NCBI GenBank assembly: GCA_946186185.1
Contig: CAMHMJ010000002.1
Coordinates: 106,432-170,431 of the forward strand
Length of the DNA stretch: 64,000 nucleotides
Source: an uncultured Treponema sp.
GTDB lineage: Bacteria; Spirochaetota; Spirochaetia; Treponematales; Treponemataceae
Direction: 5' to 3'
The position numbers and the translations under genes were made by a program. Under the pieces are notes generated by a model, which made no database searches, was not told where the DNA came from, and saw only the letters and a list, made by a program, of their open reading frames with translations. Below are positions 7,911-17,700 of the stretch, piece by piece (position 1 is the first letter of the stretch; every line of letters begins with the position of its first letter).

Positions 7911-10664
7911 ATGAAAGCTATTGAACTTGAAAAAGCATATAATCCGAAGGATTTTGAAGACAGAATTTATGACGCTTGGGATAAGGGCAACTATTTTAAG
8001 CCTGCAAGCGACGAAGCATCTCCTATTCACGCAGAATACGTAAAAAAATGCAGCTGCAAAGACTGCTCAGGAAAAACTGGAACTTACACTGTGGTAATCC
8101 CACCGCCGAATGTAACCGGCGTTTTGCACATGGGACACGGATTGAATAATACTTTGCAGGACATCGTTGTCCGCTATCACCGAATGAAGGGCGACAATAC
8201 TCTCTGGGTAACTGGTACTGACCATGCCGGAATTGCAACTCAGAACGTAGTTGAACGCCAGCTTAAAAAAGAAGGAAAGACACGAAACGACCTTGGCCGC
8301 GAAAAATTTATTGAACGCACCTGGGAAGTAAAAAAGGCTCACCACGACATTATCGTAAAACAGCAGAGAAAGCTTGGAAACTCTACTGACTGGGACCGGG
8401 AACGCTTTACTTACGATGAAGGACTTTCTTTTGCAGTTCGGGATGTTTTCGTTTCATTGTATGAGCGGGGACTTATGTATAAAGGTCAGCGCCTTGTAAA
8501 CTGGTGTCCTCGCTGCGGTACTGCTCTTGCTGACGACGAAGTTGACCATGAAGACACTCAGGGTGCAATGTACCACCTTTACTACGAATATGCAGACGGT
8601 TCTGGAAAAATTGAAGTTGCTACAACCCGTCCGGAAACCTTCTTTGGTGATACCGCTGTTGCCGTAAATCCAAGTGACGAACGCTACACTGCTCTTGTTG
8701 GAAAAAAACTTAAGCTTCCAATTACCGGAAAAGAAATTCCTATTATCGCTGATGAATATGTTGACAAAGAGTTCGGAACAGGTATGGTAAAGATTACTCC
8801 TGCCCACGACCCTAACGACTGGGAAGTAGGTAAGAGACATAATCTTGAAGTTGTAAATCTTTTAACTCCAGACGGAAAGCTCAACGAAAATGTTCCTGAA
8901 AAATATCAGGGCTTGAAGCCAGAACAGGCCCGTGCTCTCGTAATCGAAGATTTGACAGAACTGGGGCTTTTCAAAGGCGAAGAAAAAATGGTTCACTCAG
9001 TAGGTCACTGCTACCGCTGTAAGACAGTTGTTGAACCATATTTAAGCTACCAGTGGTTTGTAAAGATGAAGCCAATGGCAGACAAGGCTCTTGCAGCCTG
9101 GAAAAATGGTGACATTCAGTTCTTCCCTAAAAAATGGGAAAACACATACGAGCACTGGCTTACAAATATCCGCGACTGGTGTGTAAGCCGCCAGATCTGG
9201 TGGGGACACAGAATTCCTGTATGGTACTGTGGCGAATGCGGCGAAATGATTGTAAGCCGTACAGACCCGACAGAATGTCCAAAGTGCCACGCAAAGGCTG
9301 ATAAGCTTAAGCAGGATCCGGATGTTCTTGATACCTGGTTCAGCTCATGGCTCTGGCCTTTCAGTACCCTCGGCTGGCCGGAAGAAACGGAAGACCTTAA
9401 GCGCTTCTTCCCAACATCAGCCCTTGTTACTGCCTACGACATTATTTTCTTCTGGGTTAGCCGCATGATTATGGCAAGCCTTGAATTTACAGGAAAGGCT
9501 CCTTTCCACGATATTTACATCCACGGACTTGTTCGCGACAAGCAGGGCCGAAAGATGAGTAAGTCTTTAGGAAACGGAATTGACCCTCTTGAAATCATCG
9601 ATTTGTACGGTTCCGACGCCCTTAAGTTTACTTTGAGCTTTATGTGTGCCCAGGGACAGGATATTCTTATTGATAAGGACAGCTTCAAACTTGGAAGCCG
9701 CTTCTGTAACAAGGTATGGAACGCAAGCCGCTACATCCTTGGAAACCTTGAAAGCCGAAACCTTATTCCTGTAACCGACGCTGACCTTACTGAACTTGAT
9801 AAATGGATTTACAGCCGTTTGAATGCTGCCGTTAAAGCAAACCGGGAAGCTCTTGAAAGTTACCGCTACAACGACGCTGCCAGCGCCCTTATGGAATTCT
9901 TCTGGAATGAATTCTGTGACTGGTATGTTGAGGCAACAAAGCTCAGCTTCTGGCACGGCGACGAACACGAAAAAGACAGAGCTGTTTCTGTTCTTTTGAA
10001 CGTACTTGAAGAATCACTCAGACTTCTTCATCCGTTTATTCCGTTTGTAACCGAAGAAATCTATTCTAAGCTGCCGCTTGCTGAAATTATTGAAAACAGA
10101 AAGAAAGCCGGAACTCAGAAGGTTCTCTGCAATTCTGAATATAACGCAATGCTCATCAACGCTCCTTTCCCGGAAGTTGCAAAAGAGCGTGAAAATACAG
10201 CAGTTGATGCACGCTTTGATGTTCTTAAAGACCTTATCGGTCAGGTTCGCGGCCTTAGAACTGAATGCGGAATTGACCCTGCAAACAAAATCAATATTGC
10301 CATCCTTGTTACAAAGGGAAGTGAAGCTGAAGTTTGCCACGAAAAGGTTGACATGATTAAGCTTCTGGCCGGTGTTGCAAACGTTGAATTCGTTGAAGCA
10401 AAGCCTGCAAGCTCTGTTGGAACTGTTGGTAAGGGCTTTGAAGCATTTATCATCGTTGACGAAAGTATCAATAAGGAACAGCTTATTGCCCGCTTTAAGA
10501 AAGCCATCGAAACAGAAACAGGCTGGGTAAAAAAGAGTGAAGCAAAATTGAACGGAAGCTTTGCACAGCACGCTCCTGCTGAAGTTGTTCAGGCTGAACG
10601 CGATAAAATGGAAGAAAGCAAACGCAAGATTGAAAAGCTTCAGAGTTATGTAGAAAGTCTGTAA
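7911..10664 (+). CDS. valS: Valine--tRNA ligase
   Basis: A 917-residue class I aminoacyl-tRNA synthetase that charges tRNA-Val. The HIGH-type motif is HMGH (about residues 73-76, in PPPNVTGVLHMGHGLNN). The Zn/editing region holds CPRCG and CGECGEMIVSRTDPTECPKC. The KMSKS motif is GRKMSKSLGNGIDPLEII, and a C-terminal coiled coil ends AERDKMEESKRKIEKLQSYV. A Cys-rich insert (KKCSCKDCSGK, about residues 45-55) just before the HIGH motif is unusual. The ATG at 7911 follows a strong promoter directly and has no SD. Transcribed alone; GC-rich hairpins follow. Confidence 0.97.
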   Translation: MKAIELEKAYNPKDFEDRIYDAWDKGNYFKPASDEASPIHAEYVKKCSCKDCSGKTGTYTVVIPPPNVTGVLHMGHGLNNTLQDIVVRYHRMKGDNTLWVTGTDHAGIATQNVVERQLKKEGKTRNDLGREKFIERTWEVKKAHHDIIVKQQRKLGNSTDWDRERFTYDEGLSFAVRDVFVSLYERGLMYKGQRLVNWCPRCGTALADDEVDHEDTQGAMYHLYYEYADGSGKIEVATTRPETFFGDTAVAVNPSDERYTALVGKKLKLPITGKEIPIIADEYVDKEFGTGMVKITPAHDPNDWEVGKRHNLEVVNLLTPDGKLNENVPEKYQGLKPEQARALVIEDLTELGLFKGEEKMVHSVGHCYRCKTVVEPYLSYQWFVKMKPMADKALAAWKNGDIQFFPKKWENTYEHWLTNIRDWCVSRQIWWGHRIPVWYCGECGEMIVSRTDPTECPKCHAKADKLKQDPDVLDTWFSSWLWPFSTLGWPEETEDLKRFFPTSALVTAYDIIFFWVSRMIMASLEFTGKAPFHDIYIHGLVRDKQGRKMSKSLGNGIDPLEIIDLYGSDALKFTLSFMCAQGQDILIDKDSFKLGSRFCNKVWNASRYILGNLESRNLIPVTDADLTELDKWIYSRLNAAVKANREALESYRYNDAASALMEFFWNEFCDWYVEATKLSFWHGDEHEKDRAVSVLLNVLEESLRLLHPFIPFVTEEIYSKLPLAEIIENRKKAGTQKVLCNSEYNAMLINAPFPEVAKERENTAVDARFDVLKDLIGQVRGLRTECGIDPANKINIAILVTKGSEAEVCHEKVDMIKLLAGVANVEFVEAKPASSVGTVGKGFEAFIIVDESINKEQLIARFKKAIETETGWVKKSEAKLNGSFAQHAPAEVVQAERDKMEESKRKIEKLQSYVESL

Positions 10665-10675
10665 TTTTTGGGTTT

Positions 10676-10750
10676 TAGGGGCTTTTCTAAAGCCCCTAGG
10701 CGAGAGGGTAGCCCGCAACAAAGTGCGGGCGCAGGGGGAGACTTCCCCCT
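10676..10750 (+). terminator. Three successive GC-rich hairpins after valS
   Basis: Hairpin 1: TAGGGGCTT/AAGCCCCTA (10676-10698). Hairpin 2: GCCCGC (10711-10716) with GCGGGC (10725-10730). Hairpin 3: AGGGGGA (10733-10739) with TCCCCCT (10744-10750). None has a T run. The array probably ends or protects the valS mRNA, or is a REP-like repeat. The next gene's SD (GGAGGTG) follows at about 10765. Confidence 0.6.
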
Positions 10751-10776
10751 CCTAAAGAATATTCTGGAGGTGCATT

Positions 10777-11511
10777 ATGAAAAAAGCCAAGTATGAGATG
10801 AAAATTGAACGGTCTCAAAATATGGACTTGAACGACATGCAGCGTCTTAGCGAAATGCACCTTGCGCCGTATATGCAGCTTGCCACCGGGCTGATTGGAA
10901 AGGCCCGGCACGCTGGGGGAAATATGTTCCGTCACCAGATGGACACCCTTGCGATTCTGATTGACTACGGGTATATTGATTCGGTGCTCCTGAAGGCTTC
11001 GGTGGTGCACGACACTGTTGAGGACATTAAGGGCTTTGACCGGAACCTGATTGTGAATGCCGACAACGAGGGGCAGGCTGTTTTAGACCTGGTTCTTGAG
11101 GTAACCCGCCGGGAAGACGAGGATAAAAAGCAGTTTTTAAAGAGAATTCTTGATACCGGAACCCAGAAGGCCAAGATTTTAAAGTGTGCCGACAGAATCA
11201 GCAATATGATTTCCCTGGGCTATGTAACTGACCCGAAATTTATTGAACGCTACTGCGACGAAACAGAATATTTCCTTCTGCCCATGGCGCTGGAAATTGA
11301 CTACAATATGTACAGCGAGCTCATCGAGCTTATTATGACACGCCGCCGCTATCTTGAAGACGGCGGATACTTCTGTTCTACCAAAAAAGACAGCCAGTCG
11401 GAAAAAATCCCTCCGAAGGAAAATGCTCCTGCTGCGGGAACTGGTACTGCGGACGGAAGTGGTTCTGCGGACGGAAAAGGTTCTGCGGACGGTACGGAAA
11501 AAATCAAATGA
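10777..11511 (+). CDS. HD-domain protein, alarmone (ppGpp) hydrolase-like
   Basis: A 244-residue protein resembling the HD hydrolase domain of RelA/SpoT. Metal-binding and catalytic residues appear in order: H53 (FRHQMDT), H78-D79 with E82-D83 (VVHDTVED), and D139 (KCADRISNM). There is no synthetase, TGS or ACT domain, so it would be a stand-alone small hydrolase of the SAH/MESH1 kind; the true substrate is inferred. The last about 30 residues are a low-complexity tail built of a GSADGKGSADG-type repeat. A strong SD (GGAGGTG) precedes it. Its stop overlaps the next ATG (ATGA), giving translational coupling. Confidence 0.7.
   Translation: MKKAKYEMKIERSQNMDLNDMQRLSEMHLAPYMQLATGLIGKARHAGGNMFRHQMDTLAILIDYGYIDSVLLKASVVHDTVEDIKGFDRNLIVNADNEGQAVLDLVLEVTRREDEDKKQFLKRILDTGTQKAKILKCADRISNMISLGYVTDPKFIERYCDETEYFLLPMALEIDYNMYSELIELIMTRRRYLEDGGYFCSTKKDSQSEKIPPKENAPAAGTGTADGSGSADGKGSADGTEKIK
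11418..11505 (+). repeat. In-frame short tandem repeat coding a Gly/Ser/Ala/Asp tail
   Basis: Repeats of the 9-mer TGCGGACGG, each followed by AA or TA and a GGTTC-type link, encode ADGSGSADGKGSADGTEK at the end of the HD protein. Confidence 0.8.
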
Positions 11512-12407
11512 AAGTAAATTATCATACTCATTCTCGTTACTGCAGGCACGCACAGGGTGAAGTGAGGGATTTTGCAGAGGCTGCATTTAACTCCGGACTT
11601 GAAGTGCTGGGGTTTTCAGACCATGCGCCTTTTCCGGTTCCCTTGTTCGGCGACCGTTACGGAAACGGCATGGATTTTGATGAGCTGGATTCCTACCTGA
11701 GCGAGGTGCAGGAAGAACGGGAACGGTATGCAGGAAAGATGCAGATTTTTTCTTCCCTTGAGATTGAATATTTACCGGAGTTTGATGAAGCGGGAAGTGA
11801 GAATGCCGGAGGGGTTGCCGCGGACTGGGTGTCGGACGGCGGGGCCCACGGTTTTGCCGGAGCGCAGTCAGAACAGACTCAAAAAAGCTACTACCGCTGG
11901 CTTTTAGAAGAAAAAAAACTGGATTATCTTTTGCTGGGGGCTCACTTTTTCTACACAAAAAAGGGCGAGTTCCTTAATATTTACACTATTGAAAAGCTGG
12001 ACAATGTTCTGGATTATGCAGAAGCCGCAGTTCAGGCTTTGAATACCGGGTATTTCAAGATTTTTGCTCATCCCGATATTTTTTCAATGCTGGATTTTTC
12101 TGAAGATTCCCGCTGCTGTGATATTTACGATAAGGCAAGCGACATGATTATCGAAGCGGCCAAAAGAAACGGGACCATTCTGGAGTTCAATGCCAACGGA
12201 ATGCGGCGCGGTCTTTTTGATTATAGCGGAGAAGAACGCTGGCAGTATCCTCTTCTTAGTTTCTGGAAAAAGGTTTCTGAGGCCGGGTTACCGGTTGTGG
12301 TGGGAGCGGACGCCCATGTTCCGGATCAGGTCTGGGACAGCTATGTGGAGGAAGCATACCGTACCCTGAAGGAACTTGGAATTACCCCTGTGGAAAAGAT
12401 TTTTTAA
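11508..12407 (+). CDS. PHP-domain phosphatase, histidinol-phosphatase (HisJ) family
   Basis: A 299-residue metal-dependent phosphoesterase of the PHP superfamily. Visible metal-site motifs are YHTHSRYCRHA (N-terminus), LGFSDHAPFP, SLEIEYLPEF, LLGAHFFY, FAHPDIFS and VVGADAHVPDQVWD, in the order expected for HisK/HisJ-type proteins. It may dephosphorylate histidinol phosphate, but a Treponema host-associated strain may use it on another substrate. Residues about 90-125 are a Gly/Ala-rich insert (EAGSENAGG to GFAGAQSEQT) not expected in the family. It overlaps the upstream HD gene by four bases. Confidence 0.8.
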   Translation: MKVNYHTHSRYCRHAQGEVRDFAEAAFNSGLEVLGFSDHAPFPVPLFGDRYGNGMDFDELDSYLSEVQEERERYAGKMQIFSSLEIEYLPEFDEAGSENAGGVAADWVSDGGAHGFAGAQSEQTQKSYYRWLLEEKKLDYLLLGAHFFYTKKGEFLNIYTIEKLDNVLDYAEAAVQALNTGYFKIFAHPDIFSMLDFSEDSRCCDIYDKASDMIIEAAKRNGTILEFNANGMRRGLFDYSGEERWQYPLLSFWKKVSEAGLPVVVGADAHVPDQVWDSYVEEAYRTLKELGITPVEKIF

Positions 12408-12425
12408 TAGTGTTAAAATGGCACT
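12391..12425 (+). promoter_or_regulatory. nadE promoter, leaderless arrangement
   Basis: TGGAAA (12391-12396), 17-bp spacer, extended -10 TGT-TAAAAT (12411-12419), six bases to ATG 12426. No SD is present. Confidence 0.6.
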
Positions 12426-14717
12426 ATGAATTGCAAGAATAATTATGGATTTTTCAGGGTTGCCTGTGCATCCCCAGAGCTTAAGGTTTGTGACTGCGGT
12501 TTTAATGCAGAAAAGATAATCGATTCTGTCCGCTCTTTGAGTGAAGAAGGAGCGTCCCTTATTGTTTTTCCGGAGCTTTCCATTACCGGCTATACCTGCG
12601 GTGATTTGTTTTTTCAGAAGGCTTTGCAGGCTTCAGCAATCGAAAAGCTTGAATACATTGCAAAAAAAACTTCATGGGCTGGGGCTGTTTTTACGGTGGG
12701 GCTTCCGGTCTGCGTGAACGGTGCCGTTTACAACTGCGCAGCGGTTCTGCATAAGGGAAAAATCCTTGCCCTGGTTCCAAAAACTTATATTCCAAATTAT
12801 TCTGAGTTTTATGAAAAGAGGCATTTTGCTTCCTCTGTGACGGCTGCCCGGCAGGGAATTCAGTCCGTTTACCTTTCTGAAAAAAATCCCTGTGTTCCTT
12901 TTGGATGCGATATTCTTGTAAAATCTATAGAAAATCCTGACTTTGTACTTGGCTTTGAGCTTTGCGAGGATTTGTGGGTGCCGGAACCTCCGAGTGTGAA
13001 GGCTGCCTTAAGTGGTGCCACGGTGATTGCAAACCTTTCCTGCAGCAATGAGGTTATCGGAAAGGCGGAATATCGCCGCAATCTTGTAAAAATGCATTCT
13101 GCCCGCACGGTTTGTGCGTATCTTTATGCAAGTGCCGGCCACGATGAGTCAACACAGGATCTGGTTTTTTCCGGACACAACATTATTTCTGAAAATGGAA
13201 CTGTTCTTGCTGAAAGCCAGCTGTTTTCCGGAAAATCCGTATGCTGCGACATTGACCTTGAACGGCTCATGGCTGAGCGGGCAAAGACAGTGACTTTTTC
13301 TGACTGTGCAGGTTTGAACGCGGGTCTGAATGTGGGATTCAATGTGGGTCTCAATGTGTGCGGGGGCAGCTCTTTCGGTGCCGGAAATGCGTGGGGCGGT
13401 TTTTCTGTTACTCCTTCTGGAACTTCTGGTGCGGGCTGTGCAGCTGGGGTAGGGGCTTCCGGTTCTGGTGCTCCTGGAGCTGCGTCGGGGACTGCAAACG
13501 GTTACCGTGTAATTCAGATTTCTCTTAAAGAAAAAAATATTGAGCCCCGTGACTTAAAGCGGTTTGTAGATCCACATCCTTTTGTTCCTTCCGGAAAAGT
13601 TGAACGAAGCGAACGCTGCCGCTCTGTAATTCAGCTTCAGGCGGAAGGACTTGCAAAGCGCCTGCGACACATAAACTGTAAGTCGGCGGTAATCGGTTTG
13701 AGCGGAGGGCTTGACTCAACTTTGGCTCTTCTTGTAACTGCAAAGGCCTTTGATTTGTGCGGTTTTGACCGAAAGGGAATCTTAGCCGTTACAATGCCTT
13801 GTTTTGGTACTACCGACAGAACCTACAACAATGCCTGTGCTCTTGCCCGGGAAGTGGGCGCTGAACTGAAGGAAGTGCGCATTGCAGAAAGCGTCCGCCT
13901 TCATTTTAAGGATATCGGTCAGGACGAAAATGTTCACGACATAACTTACGAAAACTGCCAGGCCCGGGAACGAACTCAGGTTCTGATGGACTTGGCAAAC
14001 AAGACCAACGGAATCGTAATTGGAACAGGAGATTTAAGCGAGCTTGCCCTTGGCTGGTGTACTTACAACGGAGATCAGATGAGCATGTACGGCGTAAACT
14101 CCTCGATTCCAAAGACACTTGTAAGGCATCTGGTTGAATGGTTTGCAGATGAGGCGGAAAGTTCTTGCAGTGTGCAGGGGGCTTCCGGTGCGGTAGATGG
14201 TTCTTCAGGTGCGCATGGTTCTTCAAATGAGGTGAATTGTGCGTCAGGCGCGGAAAATTTTTCCTCCGGCGCAGAAAATAAGACTTCCGGGTCGGAAGAT
14301 GAGTCTGAAACTTCGTCAAAAAGTCCGCTTTCGGCAGTGCTCCGTGATATCCTTGATACTCCTGTTAGCCCGGAGCTTCTTCCTCCAAAAGACGGCGTGA
14401 TTTCCCAGAAAACGGAAGACCTGGTGGGACCTTATGAGCTTCACGACTTTTTCCTCTATTATCTATTGAGGTTCGGCTTTTCACCTTCAAAAATATTTTT
14501 CCTTGCAGAAAAGTCAGGTCTTCCTTACGACCGCGTCTTCATCCTGAAGTGGCTCAGGACCTTTTACCGCCGCTTTTTCAGCCAGCAGTTCAAGCGAAGC
14601 TGTATGCCTGATGGTGCAAAGGTTGGTACTGTAAACCTTTCTCCTCGTGGCGACTGGCGAATGCCAAGCGACGCAAGTGCAGCTTTGTGGCTGGAAGAAA
14701 TTGAAAACTTAAAATAA
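12426..14717 (+). CDS. nadE: Glutamine-dependent NAD+ synthetase
   Basis: A 763-residue two-domain enzyme that makes NAD+ from deamido-NAD+, ATP and glutamine-derived ammonia. The N-terminal nitrilase-type glutaminase shows the Glu (FPELSITGYTCGD), Lys (VPKTYIPNYSEFYEKRHF) and Cys (FELCEDLW) catalytic triad. The C-terminal synthetase has the ATP pyrophosphatase loop VIGLSGGLDSTLALL and GTGDLSELALGW. It is longer than usual because of two low-complexity inserts: about residues 295-358 (GLNVGFNVGLNV then Gly/Ala/Ser) and about 575-637 (GASGAVDGSSG and similar). Both lie between, not inside, the motifs, so activity may survive. The start follows a promoter directly with no SD. Confidence 0.95.
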   Translation: MNCKNNYGFFRVACASPELKVCDCGFNAEKIIDSVRSLSEEGASLIVFPELSITGYTCGDLFFQKALQASAIEKLEYIAKKTSWAGAVFTVGLPVCVNGAVYNCAAVLHKGKILALVPKTYIPNYSEFYEKRHFASSVTAARQGIQSVYLSEKNPCVPFGCDILVKSIENPDFVLGFELCEDLWVPEPPSVKAALSGATVIANLSCSNEVIGKAEYRRNLVKMHSARTVCAYLYASAGHDESTQDLVFSGHNIISENGTVLAESQLFSGKSVCCDIDLERLMAERAKTVTFSDCAGLNAGLNVGFNVGLNVCGGSSFGAGNAWGGFSVTPSGTSGAGCAAGVGASGSGAPGAASGTANGYRVIQISLKEKNIEPRDLKRFVDPHPFVPSGKVERSERCRSVIQLQAEGLAKRLRHINCKSAVIGLSGGLDSTLALLVTAKAFDLCGFDRKGILAVTMPCFGTTDRTYNNACALAREVGAELKEVRIAESVRLHFKDIGQDENVHDITYENCQARERTQVLMDLANKTNGIVIGTGDLSELALGWCTYNGDQMSMYGVNSSIPKTLVRHLVEWFADEAESSCSVQGASGAVDGSSGAHGSSNEVNCASGAENFSSGAENKTSGSEDESETSSKSPLSAVLRDILDTPVSPELLPPKDGVISQKTEDLVGPYELHDFFLYYLLRFGFSPSKIFFLAEKSGLPYDRVFILKWLRTFYRRFFSQQFKRSCMPDGAKVGTVNLSPRGDWRMPSDASAALWLEEIENLK
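13306..13500 (+). repeat. Low-complexity in-frame insert 1 in nadE
   Basis: Imperfect tandem repeats (GGTCTGAATGTG, GGATTCAATGTG, GGTCTCAATGTG) followed by Gly/Ala/Ser-rich coding sequence. They sit between the glutaminase and synthetase domains. Confidence 0.75.
14145..14335 (+). repeat. Low-complexity in-frame insert 2 in nadE
   Basis: Ser/Gly/Ala/Glu-rich stretch with degenerate repeats such as GGTTCTTC and TCCGGCGCAGAAAA, inserted in the synthetase domain between HLVEWFADEAE and LRDILDTPVSPELLPP. Confidence 0.75.
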
Positions 14718-14726
14718 CGTAAAAAT

Positions 14727-14757
14727 GGGTTGTCATTTTAAGACAACCCGATTTTTT
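14727..14757. terminator. Bidirectional terminator
   Basis: GGGTTGTC (14727-14734) pairs with GACAACCC (14742-14749), loop of seven, with an A run before and a T run after. It can end both nadE and the convergent lipoprotein gene. Confidence 0.9.
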
Positions 14758-17700
14758 ATTTTGCCCAGAGAAGTGTAAGGTCAAAATATCCTGCAACGCT
14801 CTTATGTCCATTCTTTGTGTTGAAGCTGAATCTAACCGGCGTCTGGTTTCCGAAGGTGAATTCTACAGGATTAAGATTACTTGAAGAATCTGCACCAGTG
14901 TTGTGTTTTTCAGCGTCGTATTTAAGGGTCTTGGTTTTAGAATCGTAGAAGAGGTCAATGTTGATGTTGTCAATGTCATCATCCTCTGCGCCGTCATCGA
15001 TTTCTCTTAGCCTTACATGAATATTCATCCTGCAGTCCTGATTTTTCTTGATGTTCTGGAAAACTGCAGTACATTCATCATTTACAAGGGAATACCAGTT
15101 TGACTGACGAATATTGTCATAATCTCCCTTCCATTCCTGGTCGTGATCATTTACAAGAACTTCAGTTCCGCCGTCCGTACTCTGCCAGATTGTCCATTTC
15201 AGTTCAAAAGAATGTCCTTCATCACCAAAATCATCCGTAATTGTAAGGCGCTCGAATTTTGCAGAAACGGTAAAGCTATCAGGAATTTCGGCAATGGCAT
15301 TTATAGGTGAACCGGATTTACTTACATAATATGTGTTTGTTTTTGAGTCTTTATAATAAGAGTAGAAATAGTACCAGTAGCCGTTTGCCCATGCAATTTC
15401 GTCCATTGCAGAACTCTGGTCACAAGGTATTACCATGTAATAAGGACTGGATTCTGTATCAGTCTGAAGGGTTGTATTTTCTGCTGCAACGATGTAATTG
15501 TGGTCAGGAACATAATTTACATCCGGATTTTCTCCACGGTATCGAACAATAAGAAGATTTGTGGCACGACTTTCCGTAATTTTTGCCCAGGAAAGTGAAA
15601 CCTTGGCATTTTCTCCGTCGGAGGCTGAAATTCCTGCCATTGTGTGGCTTGGAACTTCAAGGGGCGAATCAAAACGGATTATATACCAGACATGATTTGC
15701 TTTGTCGGAAGAGCTTACTTTTACGGCAATTTTAAATTTTCCTATTGGAAGAGATGTTAAATCCAGATTTCCGTCTTCATTTCCGGATGCAGACAGAAGA
15801 ATCATGTTATTATATTCTTCCTTTGTAATTCCCGCGTAAGTTTTGTTTCCGTATGTTTTTTCGCCTTCAATTTCATCGTAAGATAAGTCTTTTTCAGCCC
15901 AGCCCCGAATCAGATAATATTCATAGTTTGCGCTTCCGTGGGAAACTTTAGGCTGTAAAAGGAATGCTGAACTTGGGATTTCTCCGCCCTTCAGCGTAAA
16001 TGCATACTGTGAAGAACCGTCGCTATTTGTTGCGTTTTCATCAATTGATTTTAGATGCAATATTTCGCATTCGCGGTTTTTAAGTACTTCAGAATCCCAT
16101 AATCCTACATCAAGGTTCAGAGTTGAGCCTGTATCAAATGGCCGGCTGTTAAAGGGATTATAGCTTATATCTATTGATTTTAAGTATGCGTTTGAAAGAA
16201 CGGAAGAAACAGTTGGGTAAGGGTCTTCATTATCGTTAACTCCGTCGCCGTCTGTATCTTTGAGGGCTGGATTTGTGCAGGTTACAGTTCCTGTTTGTGC
16301 TACTGTCCATCCGGTAAGTTCGGCGTAATCGCTTATTGTATCTCCGTCTGTGTCAGTTGAATCGTCTGAAGTTCCAAAAAGCTCTTCTTCCCGTAAAGGA
16401 ATTCCGTCCTTATCTTTGTCTACGCTGTACATTACCGTAATGTCGTCTCCGGCGCGGACAATGATTTGGTCTGCGTTGTAGTAATACTTTTCCTCGCTTG
16501 GTCCGTAGTATTTTACATCTGCAATTCCGTTTTCGTAAGTGATAACCGCAATAAACCAGTCGCCTTCCATTCCTTCTGGATTTGTGGCCTTTCCTTCAAC
16601 CTCATAGATTGACTTAATCATTTTATGATTTTTCTCATCTGTGTACCAGGTAACTACATTTGGAAGACAGTCAGAAAGGGCTTCTGTAAGGGTAAGTTCT
16701 TTGTAGGTGACTGGAGTTGTTTCTTCAAGGGAAAGGGGAGTGCGTTTTGTTGCAATCTGGAAGGATTTTGTTTCCGGAAGGGATTTTGCAATTGGCATTA
16801 TCGAACTGTCAAAGCAGGGACCGTAATCTACGGTAATTAAGGCTGTTTTTGCGTCAACTGCAGTTGTAATTTTTGTAAAATCCTTTGTGTCTTCAGAAGA
16901 TATTTTAATGGAAGAAACATCGATTTTGAATCCCACAAGTCCGTTCATAATTGATTCAATTGCTGCAACAGGAAGCTGAGCGGATGAAAACTTTATTACA
17001 CCGGTTTCGCCTCCAGCTGGAATTGTTGCATTTAAAAGCGTTGGTTCAGCAGCTGCGGCTGTTGTAGGATAAAGATTTGTTGCAGCGGTTTCGGTCTGTT
17101 CATTGTTATTTCCGTAAGAAATTTTGTATGCCTCAAGCATAATGTTATTTAGAACATAGGAAACATTACTGTTGTTTTTAATTTTTATTCCAACAGAAAC
17201 AACGCCGCCCGTATAGTTTTCAGTTTTCGTTGCTGCTTTTGATTTTGTTTCCGCATAAGTGCTTGCAATTGACTGGGCTTCACTGTTTGAAAAAGAAGTA
17301 GTGTCTCCCCGAACCCATTTCCAGGAGGTACTTGCGTTTACAGAAACACTTCCCTGTGCTCCTCCGTTGGTGACTCCCCAGTTTTTGGTGACAGAAGCGC
17401 CTACTGTAAATCCGCCTTCCCAGGTCTTTGTATTTGAATTAGTGTTTGATCTGGAAGAAGTATTGCTTTCGCTTTCAGAATTTGTAAGAGCCTGGCTTTC
17501 TGTTGTGCCGTCGGAATAGGTTTTGATTAATCCGATGGAGGGAGTGGTTACAATTTGAATCTGAACATCCGGTGTATCTGCCAGAAGGGGATTGAATTTG
17601 TTGGTGTTGTCATTTTTCAATGTGACAGCTTCTTCGTAATCGCTGTAACCGTCACCGTCCGTATCTGCGTCGTAAGGATTTGTGTGATAGGCATTGATTT

